Assembly: GCF_011759585.1 (NCBI RefSeq)
Contig: NZ_JAAOYV010000002.1
Coordinates: forward strand, 62,001-126,000
DNA from: Frigoribacterium endophyticum
GTDB lineage: Bacteria; Actinomycetota; Actinomycetes; Actinomycetales; Microbacteriaceae
Reading direction: 5' to 3'
DNA: 64,000 nucleotides
Each line of letters begins with the position of its first letter. Positions within the stretch are counted from its first letter, which is position 1. Shown in pieces: positions 54,391-60,687 of the stretch. Under the pieces are notes generated by a model that was given only the letters and a program-made list of their open reading frames with translations, ran no database searches and was not told where the DNA came from. The position numbers were made by a program, and so were the translations under genes.

Positions 54391-55554
54391 ATGGACGTGC
54401 TCGTCACGGTCATGCTGGTGATCGTCGTGGCGCTCGTGTTCGACTTCACGAACGGGTTCCACGACACCGCGAACGCCATGGCGACCTCGGTCGCCACCGG
54501 GGCGCTGCGACCCAAGGTCGCGGTGCTCATCTCCGCCGTGCTCAACCTCGTCGGGGCGTTCCTCTCGACCGAGGTCGCGAGCACGGTCTCGAACGGGCTC
54601 ATCCGCGAGGGCGAGGGCGGGGTGCAGGTCACGCCCGTCATGATCTTCGCCGGGCTGGTCGGCGCCGTGCTCTGGAACCTCGCCACCTGGTACCTCGGCC
54701 TGCCCTCGAGCTCGTCGCACGCGCTGTTCGGCGGCCTGATCGGCGCGGCGGTGATCGGTGCCGGCATCGGCTCGGTCGACTTCGCGGTCGTGCTGTCGAA
54801 GGTCGTGCTGCCCGCGATCATCTCGCCGGTCGTCGCGGGGGTGGTCGCGCTCGTCGCGACCTACGTCGCCTACCGCATCACCCGTCAGGCGACCCTCCGC
54901 GGGTCGACCGCCGCCTTCCGTCACGGCCAGACCGTGAGCGCCTCGCTGGTGTCGCTCGCGCACGGCACGAACGACGCCCAGAAGACGATGGGCGTGATCA
55001 CGCTCACCCTCATCGCGGCGGGCTACCAGGGCGCGGGCACCGGCCCGCAGCTCTGGGTGATCGTCGCCTGCGGGCTCGCGATCGCGCTCGGCACCTACCT
55101 CGGCGGCTGGCGGATCATGCGGACGGTCGGCAAGCGCATCACCGACGTCAAGGCGCCGCAGGGCTTCGCCGCCGAGACCAGCTCGGCGGCCACCATCCTG
55201 ATCTCGTCGCACCTCGGCTTCGCCCTGTCGACGACGCAGGTGACCTCGGGCTCGATCGTCGGGGCCGGCCTCGGCGCGAAGCTCGCGACCGTGCACTGGG
55301 GCGTCGTCGGCAAGATCGCCTCGGCGTGGGTCTTCACGCTGCCCGCCGCCGCGCTGGTCGGCGGGGTCTCCGCCTGGCTGGCCAGCACGAGCACGGCGGG
55401 CCTCGTCGTCGTCGCCCTGCTCGCCCTCGGCGGGGGCCTGGCCTTCGCCTTCCTCGCGCGGCGGCACCCCGTCACGCACGAGACCGTCAACGACGGCGAC
55501 GAGGCTCCCGCGGCTGCCCAGCCGGCCGGCGCCTCCCGCCAGCAGGGAGAGTGA
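54391..55554 (+). CDS. pit: PiT-family low-affinity inorganic phosphate transporter (copy 2)
   Basis: A 387-residue PiT phosphate symporter, clearly paralogous to copy 1 at 11708-13000. Both share FDFTNGFHDTANAMAT, GAFLSTEVA, GLPSSSSHALFGGLIGAA, ALAHGTNDAQKTMGVITLTLIA (here SLAHGTND), GTY-GGWRI and SSHLGFALSTTQV. About ten TM helices. The C-terminal tail is short and acidic (NDGDEAPAAAQ), unlike the basic tail of copy 1, so the two may be regulated differently. GGAGGGA lies 8 nt before the ATG. A small membrane-protein gene follows immediately, as in copy 1. The PHO-box-like repeats suggest phosphate control. Confidence 0.92.
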   Translation: MDVLVTVMLVIVVALVFDFTNGFHDTANAMATSVATGALRPKVAVLISAVLNLVGAFLSTEVASTVSNGLIREGEGGVQVTPVMIFAGLVGAVLWNLATWYLGLPSSSSHALFGGLIGAAVIGAGIGSVDFAVVLSKVVLPAIISPVVAGVVALVATYVAYRITRQATLRGSTAAFRHGQTVSASLVSLAHGTNDAQKTMGVITLTLIAAGYQGAGTGPQLWVIVACGLAIALGTYLGGWRIMRTVGKRITDVKAPQGFAAETSSAATILISSHLGFALSTTQVTSGSIVGAGLGAKLATVHWGVVGKIASAWVFTLPAAALVGGVSAWLASTSTAGLVVVALLALGGGLAFAFLARRHPVTHETVNDGDEAPAAAQPAGASRQQGE

Positions 55555-55556
55555 CC

Positions 55557-55877
55557 GTGTTCCTCGGAGTGGACTGGGGCGCCTTCGTGGTCGTCTTCCT
55601 CGTCGCCCTCGCGGCGACGGCCGTGATCGTCACGTCGTTCGCGCTGGGCATCCGCGCGTTCGCGGCCGGGGCGGAGGAGCCGGCGGGTGCCGGTGCCGGT
55701 GCCGGTGCTGGTGCCGGTGCTGGTGCCGGCTCCGACGGGGCGACGGCGGCCGTGGCCGCGGGCCCGGGCCCGGTCAGCCGCCCGGCCGGGGCCACCGCCG
55801 CGGGGCTCGCCTGCTTCGCCGTGGGCGTGGCCGCGGTGCTCTACGGGCTGTGGATGATCGTGCCGCAGTTCCACTGA
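55557..55877 (+). CDS. Small two-TM membrane protein partnered with Pit2
   Basis: A 106-residue paralogue of the 69-residue protein at 11502-11711. It shares VDWGAFVVVFLVALAATAVI at the N-terminus and AAGLACFAVGVAAVLYGLWMIVPQFH at the C-terminus. Two TM helices are joined by a loop expanded with a (GA)n repeat. GTG 55557 has GGAGA 6 nt upstream; an in-frame GTG at 55551 overlaps the pit2 stop as GTGA. Conservation of both the sequence ends and the gene order argues that the protein works with Pit. Role unknown. Confidence 0.78.
   Translation: MFLGVDWGAFVVVFLVALAATAVIVTSFALGIRAFAAGAEEPAGAGAGAGAGAGAGAGSDGATAAVAAGPGPVSRPAGATAAGLACFAVGVAAVLYGLWMIVPQFH
55686..55730 (+). repeat. Hexanucleotide repeat GGTGCC/GGTGCT in the pit2 partner gene
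   Basis: About 7.5 copies of a 6-bp unit, alternating GGTGCC and GGTGCT, encode the Gly-Ala loop between the two TM helices. A change in copy number would keep the reading frame. Confidence 0.85.
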
Positions 55878-56036
55878 CGACGTCGAGGCGCCCCGTCCTG
55901 GGTCCTGCCGCACGGTGGGGGCCCAGGGCGGGGCATCTCGGTGCCCGGGCGGCGCCGAGGAGTCGCGGGTCGGGTCGACGACGAGTCGTCACGTCGCGTT
56001 CACGCGCGCGTCGCATCGGCGGCGCACCATCGACGC

Positions 56037-56348
56037 ATGATCGCCATGAGCGCCCTCGTCCGGCCCACCGCCGGCATCCGCCCCGTCCGCCAGCTCGAGC
56101 AGAGCCTGCGACGGGACTACGAGAGCGTCCCGGTCACGCCCCACCGCTTCCTGGTGCGGTTCGCGGACGGGCCCGTGCTGATCACCGACGAGCTCGGCTC
56201 GCTGCGCGTCGACGTGGTCGTCTCGGACGAGCGAGCGGCACGGCACTTCGAGGACTCCTTCCGCACCGAGATCGCGGTGCGGCTCGAGGAGGGCTCGCTC
56301 GACGTGAGCTGGTCGCGCCCCGCGACCGTGCCCCAGCCGCTCCGCTGA
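56037..56348 (+). CDS. Small unknown protein
   Basis: A 103-residue soluble protein of mixed alpha/beta character without a recognised domain. TPHRFLVRFADGPVLITDELGSLRVDVVVSDERAARHFEDSFRTEIAVRLEEG contains several amphipathic strands and a helix. The ATG at 56037 lies 6 nt after CACCAT, a weak version of the leaderless -10 box; a second ATG follows three codons later. It opens a run of four small co-directional genes of unknown function (56037-58390). Confidence 0.62.
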   Translation: MIAMSALVRPTAGIRPVRQLEQSLRRDYESVPVTPHRFLVRFADGPVLITDELGSLRVDVVVSDERAARHFEDSFRTEIAVRLEEGSLDVSWSRPATVPQPLR

Positions 56349-56404
56349 CGGCCGCCGCCGCTGCGCGCGACGATGCGCTCGACCCGTGCGATGATCTGGG
56401 CGAC

Positions 56405-57055
56405 ATGACAGCGACAGGCACACCGGCACCGGCACCGGGATCGGCACCGGCGCACCGCGACTCGACGACCGACGCGGCTCCGCAGGAGGTGACCCGCGCC
56501 TCCCTGGTGGCCGTGTGGGCGGGGCGGGTGCTGGTGCCGCTCACGGCGGCTCTGGTGGTCGCCACCCGGCTGACCCGCCCGTGGTGGGAGCGACAGGGCC
56601 TGGACGAGACCGGGTACCCCGCGCACTGGCTGCCGAACGTCACGTTCGCCCTCCTCCTCGCGGTGGGGATCCTGGCCCCGTGGCTCTGCGGCCTGGTGGC
56701 GTCGCCCTGGGCTTCTCGGCGGGACGGAGCGGAGATGGTCGTCACGTCGGTGACGGGTCGCCGCCGCTTCAGCGTCGCGTCGTGCCGCGTCGTCGACTTC
56801 CGCATCCTCAGCACCCCGTCGACCTCGCACGGCGCCGTCGTCGTGGGGCCGCGCGGGGGGGTCGTCGTCCTGCTGGCCGGGCTCCCCCACGGAGGCAGGC
56901 GACGCATCACCGCACTGCTCGGCGATCAGCCGCGCGACGGCCTCGGCCGCGCCGTCCGCGAGCACCTGCTCGGCCTGGCCCTGCTCCTCCTCACCGTCGC
57001 GGTGGTGTTCGGGGTCCTCGGCCTCGGCTCCTGGGCCGCCGGCGGCGTCCTCTGA
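56405..57055 (+). CDS. Membrane protein with possible PH-like segment, unknown function
   Basis: A 216-residue protein. A Pro/Ala-rich N-terminus is followed by two TM helices (about 33-53 and 75-98), a cytoplasmic beta-rich stretch (MVVTSVTGRRRFSVASCRVVDFRIL) and a C-terminal TM helix (190-212). The strand-rich segment between helices resembles the bacterial PH-like domains found in small membrane proteins, but this is a shape argument. The ATG at 56405 has GATGAT/TGATCT 7-9 nt upstream. Confidence 0.62.
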   Translation: MTATGTPAPAPGSAPAHRDSTTDAAPQEVTRASLVAVWAGRVLVPLTAALVVATRLTRPWWERQGLDETGYPAHWLPNVTFALLLAVGILAPWLCGLVASPWASRRDGAEMVVTSVTGRRRFSVASCRVVDFRILSTPSTSHGAVVVGPRGGVVVLLAGLPHGGRRRITALLGDQPRDGLGRAVREHLLGLALLLLTVAVVFGVLGLGSWAAGGVL

Positions 57056-57111
57056 GGCGCGGTCACCGCCGCTGCCCCGCGACCGGCGTCGCGCTCTGCG
57101 AAGATCGCGTC

Positions 57112-57810
57112 ATGGACCCCTCCGCGCCGGGCGCGCACGCCCGCGCGTCGAGCGGTCCGGGGCCCCTGCGGGAGCGCGTGCACCGCGACGCGAGCGACCT
57201 CGACGCCCGGGCGGAGCTGGCCGGCCTGCACAGGGCCGCCGGGCACGCCGACCAGGCGGGCCGGTGGGCGCTGCTCGTCCCGGGCATGACGACCGCAGCA
57301 GAGAAGCAGGCGTTCATCGACTGGATCGTGCGGAGCGGCGAGGCGGACCGCGACCGGCTGCTGCGGTTGCTCTTCGTCCCGAGGACGTTCTCGGCCGCCG
57401 AGGTCGACCCCGCGGGCGTGCTCCCCGGGTTCGTGGACCAGCTGCGCCGCGACGCGTCCACGTACGCCCGGGCGTCGTCGACGAGCATCCGGGGGTGGAT
57501 CGCCGACACGGTCGTCGGCGTCGCGGCCGTCGTCGTGCTCGGGGCCGTCGTCGGAGGCGCCGCCTCGGCCACGCACGCCGTCGCGCTGGCCACGGGGTCG
57601 CCCGTGCTGGAGTGGGGCATCTGGCCCGACGGCTGGGCCGAGCTGTGGATCGCCACGGGCGTGCTCACCCTGGGCGTGGCGGCGATCGTCGCCCTGTGGT
57701 CCGCGGCGGCCCTGGCCGCCCGGCTGCCCGAGGTGATCGCGGACCGGCGCCGGCGAGCGCGCCGCTCGCCTCGCCGCGACGGCAGCCGCAGCGCCGGCGG
57801 CCGCGGCTAG
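57112..57810 (+). CDS. DUF6584-like membrane protein
   Basis: A 232-residue protein. The N-terminal region (LDARAELAGLHRAAGHADQAGRWALL) resembles the tetratricopeptide-like start of DUF6584 proteins, an actinobacterial family of unknown role. A helical stretch follows, then two TM helices at about 130-152 and 178-203 and a very basic C-terminus (DRRRRARRSPRRDGSR). The ATG at 57112 lies 6 nt after GAAGAT. Its TAG stop (57808-57810) forms the first half of the -10 box of the next gene. Confidence 0.65.
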   Translation: MDPSAPGAHARASSGPGPLRERVHRDASDLDARAELAGLHRAAGHADQAGRWALLVPGMTTAAEKQAFIDWIVRSGEADRDRLLRLLFVPRTFSAAEVDPAGVLPGFVDQLRRDASTYARASSTSIRGWIADTVVGVAAVVVLGAVVGGAASATHAVALATGSPVLEWGIWPDGWAELWIATGVLTLGVAAIVALWSAAALAARLPEVIADRRRRARRSPRRDGSRSAGGRG

Positions 57811-57813
57811 GGT
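57808..57813 (+). promoter_or_regulatory. -10 box of leaderless gene at 57821, embedded in a stop codon
   Basis: TAGGGT, 7 nt before the GTG. Its TAG is the stop of the preceding gene. Confidence 0.6.
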
Positions 57814-57820
57814 CGGCAGG

Positions 57821-58390
57821 GTGACCGAGCACACGCAGGACGGTGCGATCATCGTCCGCCTCTTCCCTGGCCACGCCGGCACCGTGATCTGGTCCGGCGG
57901 GCCCGTGCCGTACGACGAGGCTGGCCTGTCGCCGCTGCTGGAGGCCGACCTCCGAGCCTGGGAGGCGTTCCACCGCGCCCGGCTCGACCCTGACCTGGCC
58001 CCCCACGCCCCGGACGACGAGGACGAGTTCGCCACCACCGGCGCGGCCGTGGCCGCTCGACTGGCGGACGAGCTCGGGAGCCGGTTCGAGGTGCACCACA
58101 TCCACCGCGGCCGCGAGGTGCTCAGGTCGACCGAGCCGCCGACGAACCCAGGCGCTGCGCGCGCACTGCGCACGCGCGCCCGACGCCAGGCGTCGGAGGC
58201 ACGGGCGGTCGTCGAGGAGCTGGGCGGCGGCGCGTGGTTCGCGTACTCGCCGGCCTCGGGCAACCGCTTCTACCCCGGGCGCGGGGCGGTGGACGCGGCA
58301 GACGTCGGCCCTGACGACGTCGAGGTGCGCGACGCCGACCTGCGCGACCTCGACCGCGGCGGCCACGACGACGACGTCGCCGGCGGGTGA
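57821..58390 (+). CDS. Unknown soluble protein
   Basis: A 189-residue acidic protein without a recognised domain. The N-terminus (GAIIVRLFPGHAGTVIWSGGPVPYDEAGLSPLLEADLRAWEAFH) forms strands and a helix. The middle has EFATTGAAVAARLADELGSRFEVHHIH. The tail is rich in Asp. It reads like a small immunity- or accessory-type cytoplasmic protein, but no toxin is adjacent, so I do not assign one. It converges on the pseudo-ArsC gene with 18 bp between stops. Confidence 0.65.
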   Translation: MTEHTQDGAIIVRLFPGHAGTVIWSGGPVPYDEAGLSPLLEADLRAWEAFHRARLDPDLAPHAPDDEDEFATTGAAVAARLADELGSRFEVHHIHRGREVLRSTEPPTNPGAARALRTRARRQASEARAVVEELGGGAWFAYSPASGNRFYPGRGAVDAADVGPDDVEVRDADLRDLDRGGHDDDVAGG

Positions 58391-58408
58391 CACCGTGACC
58401 CACCCCCG

Positions 58409-59764
58409 CTAGAGGAACCCACCCGCCCACTCCGTCTCGAGGTCCGGGTAGACGCGCAGCGCCGCGGCCGGCACGACCTCCCAGGTGCGACGGTCCTCCT
58501 CCGAGAACCGCATCTCGGCCATGGCGGGGTACTCGCCGGCCAGGCCTCGGGGCCACTGGTCGAACGGGTGGTCGTGGTCGCGCTGAGCCGTCCCCGACGC
58601 GCACAGGGCGTCGCGCTGCTCCGACGACAGGGGCCGGAGGACGCCCGCGCCCTCGAGCCACTCGACGACGAGCCCGAGGCTCTCCTCGGCCCGGGCCTGG
58701 TCGGCGCCCGTGACCGCCCGCCAGCGGAGCTCGGCCTGGAGGGCCGTCTCCGCCGCGCCCACCGACGCCAGCCACGGCATGGTGAGGGCCGGGGCGAACG
58801 GGTCCCGGCCGTTGACGGTCGCGGCCGTGAGCGGGGCGTCGGTGATCTCGACCAGCAGCCGGGCCTCGGCCGCCGAGAACCACTCGGCGACGTCGTCGGC
58901 GAGCGCCGGGTACGCGATGGTCGCCCTCCCCGCGGCCACGCTCGCCCGCTGCCGGGGGATCGTGCGGTCGCGGAGCGCGAGCGACGGCCGGTCGAGCCCC
59001 AGGTCGGCGGCGAGCTGCTCGACGCGCCCCTTCAGGTCGTCCCGGATCGTCAGGACGGCGAGCAGGTCGGCCCCGATCGGGTCGGGCACGTCCCAGTCGA
59101 GCACCGGGGTGCCGCGGGGCACGGGGAACGAGCCGGGGCAGCCGATCCGCACGACGAGGTCGGCCGCCCGCACCGGTGCCGCCATCACCTTCGCCGGCAC
59201 CTGCTCCGTCTCGACGGGGGCCTTGTCCATCCCCATCACGACCACCACGTCCCCCTGCACGAGCGGGCTCACGCGCCCCTCCTGCGGCGAGACGCCCCGG
59301 GCCTCGACCAGGAACACCGCCCCGTCGAGCGCCCGCAGGTACGCGGCCGCCATGACGCTCCGCCCGATGCCCCGAGGGCTCACGACCATCACACGCGGGA
59401 TGCGGTCGCCGTCGAGGAGGGCCGCGAAGGAGGCGCGTTGCGCGGCGCTGAGGCGAGGTCGCCCCGGTGCGGCGGCGCCCCGGGCCGCGGCGGCGGCGCG
59501 CCGACGGACGGCCCCGATGAAGCGGATCTCACGGGCGTACAGCACCCCGAACGCGACGGAGAACCCGAGGCACAGGAGGGCGCCGACGTACCCGAGGACG
59601 ACGCGGAACCAGAGCGCCCCCGCGACCGGCCAGCCCGCCGCGAGCTGCGCCCGCTGCTCGACGTCGGGGAAGAGCCAGGCGTCGGTGCTGATCACGGCCA
59701 CGACGACGGCCATGACGGGGAAGACGGGGAGGCACCACAGCATCGCGCGCTGCGCCTCGGTCAC
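58409..59764 (-). CDS. Membrane-anchored ArsC/LMW-phosphatase-like protein lacking the catalytic cysteine
   Basis: A 451-residue protein. Two TM helices (about 8-28 and 53-77) lead into a cytoplasmic domain at 122-256 that follows the pattern of thioredoxin- or mycothiol-coupled arsenate reductases. RVMVVSPRGIGRSVMAAAYLRAL matches the P-loop strand and helix (ArsC: C-V/I-x-N-x-x-R-S), but the nucleophilic Cys is Ser129. VVRIGCPGSFPVPRG, LDWDVPDP and IRDDLKGRVEQLAADLG match the later ArsC blocks in order. Residues 270-451 are a helical C-terminal region I do not recognise. It is probably a pseudoenzyme or a diverged phosphate/oxyanion sensor. GTG 59764 (VTEAQRAM) is the only plausible start before the helices. 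Confidence 0.72.
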   Translation of the reverse strand: MTEAQRAMLWCLPVFPVMAVVVAVISTDAWLFPDVEQRAQLAAGWPVAGALWFRVVLGYVGALLCLGFSVAFGVLYAREIRFIGAVRRRAAAAARGAAAPGRPRLSAAQRASFAALLDGDRIPRVMVVSPRGIGRSVMAAAYLRALDGAVFLVEARGVSPQEGRVSPLVQGDVVVVMGMDKAPVETEQVPAKVMAAPVRAADLVVRIGCPGSFPVPRGTPVLDWDVPDPIGADLLAVLTIRDDLKGRVEQLAADLGLDRPSLALRDRTIPRQRASVAAGRATIAYPALADDVAEWFSAAEARLLVEITDAPLTAATVNGRDPFAPALTMPWLASVGAAETALQAELRWRAVTGADQARAEESLGLVVEWLEGAGVLRPLSSEQRDALCASGTAQRDHDHPFDQWPRGLAGEYPAMAEMRFSEEDRRTWEVVPAAALRVYPDLETEWAGGFL

Positions 59765-59777
59765 GACGGCTGCCCTG

Positions 59778-59787
59778 GTGACGTCAC
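59778..59787. promoter_or_regulatory. 10-bp palindrome just upstream of the pseudo-ArsC gene
   Basis: GTGACGTCAC, 14 bp before the GTG start on the minus strand. It could be an operator half or chance. Confidence 0.25.
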
Positions 59788-59906
59788 GACGACCTGCCCT
59801 CCCCCTGCGGCAGGACCCGCGCCTCCCCCCGGACGATCCTGGCGGAGGCGCCCGCCCCGGTCGATCCCGCGTCAGGGGGCCATCCACCGGCGCCACCGGG
59901 ACGACG

Positions 59907-59930
59907 CGCTCCGACGAGACCACCGGAGCG
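59907..59930 (-). terminator. Hairpin after the lipoprotein gene
   Basis: Perfect 7-bp arms CGCTCCG and CGGAGCG around a 10-nt loop, 6 bp past the lipoprotein stop. Confidence 0.6.
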
Positions 59931-59935
59931 GAGGG

Positions 59936-60628
59936 TCAGCCCCAGATGCGGTCGACGATCGCGCCGAGCAGGTCGTCCGTCGGGTAGTTCGACTGGCGCA
60001 CCGTGACGACGACGCCGTCGCGCACGAGGACGGTCTCGGCGAAGTCCGTGTCGTACTGCTGGTCCTTCGTCGTGTACTGGCACACGGTGCCGCCGAGGCG
60101 CTCCGAGCAGTCGTAGACGACGTCCGCGCCCCGCCGTTCGGTGTCGACCGTGGGGTCGGCGAGCCAGTCCAGGTAGGAGGCGGCGGCCGCGTCGTCCACC
60201 GTGGCCACGTCGACGAACAGGCCGGTGACGTCCGCCCGCGGGTCGCGCCAGCCGCAGGTCAGCTGCGTGGCGGCCACGACCGTCTCGTAGGGGTCGGCGC
60301 CCGCGGGTGCCGGGCTCGGCTGGAGCTGACCCGTCGGGCCCGTGAAGAAGTCAGGGTCGTTGAGCGGCGTCTCGCCCATCGTCGCGGCGTAGGTGGCCGG
60401 GTCGACGATGTCGGTGCAGTCCGTCGGGATCGACGCGACGGCGGGCTCCGCGGGCGTGGCCGACGGCGTGGGGGCAGGGGTCGCCGAGGCCGTGCTCGCC
60501 ACGTCGGTCGCGGTCGGCGTCTCGTCCGGCGAGCCGTCCGCCCCCGTGCCGCACCCGGTCAGGGCGAGCGTGAGCGCCACGAGGGCGCCCGTCGTCGTGG
60601 CGGTCCAGGTCGCGCGTGCGTGCCTCAT
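59936..60628 (-). CDS. Secreted lipoprotein of unknown function
   Basis: A 230-residue predicted lipoprotein. The signal peptide has a basic start (MRHARATWT), a hydrophobic core and the lipobox LALTGC with lipidated Cys26. A Thr/Ala/Pro linker (about 30-65) typical of exposed lipoproteins follows. The domain beyond has three cysteines (PTDCTDIVD, LTCGWRDPR, DCSERLGGTVCQY), likely forming disulfides. This pattern (DCT-I then CGW) resembles DUF3558-like or similar small actinobacterial lipoproteins, but I cannot name the family with confidence. GGGGG lies 5 nt before the ATG. Upstream of it is the ABC exporter gene, also on the minus strand. Confidence 0.82.
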   Translation of the reverse strand: MRHARATWTATTTGALVALTLALTGCGTGADGSPDETPTATDVASTASATPAPTPSATPAEPAVASIPTDCTDIVDPATYAATMGETPLNDPDFFTGPTGQLQPSPAPAGADPYETVVAATQLTCGWRDPRADVTGLFVDVATVDDAAAASYLDWLADPTVDTERRGADVVYDCSERLGGTVCQYTTKDQQYDTDFAETVLVRDGVVVTVRQSNYPTDDLLGAIVDRIWG

Positions 60629-60687
60629 GGTGTCCCCCTCCGGACCGACCGCGCCGGGCGTGCCCCGTCCGTGGTCGTGCGTCGACC

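Noticed and set aside
57821-58390. Immunity protein of a polymorphic toxin
   Set aside because: Acidic and small, but no adjacent toxin with a recognisable secretion or nuclease domain.
58409-59764. Functional arsenate reductase
   Set aside because: The catalytic Cys is replaced by Ser, the protein is membrane-anchored, and no ars genes are nearby.
2664-59851. GGAGGCGCG as a polar KOPS/FtsK-type motif
   Set aside because: Copies occur about equally on both strands across the window, so no strand polarity is visible. The enrichment itself is kept as a finding.
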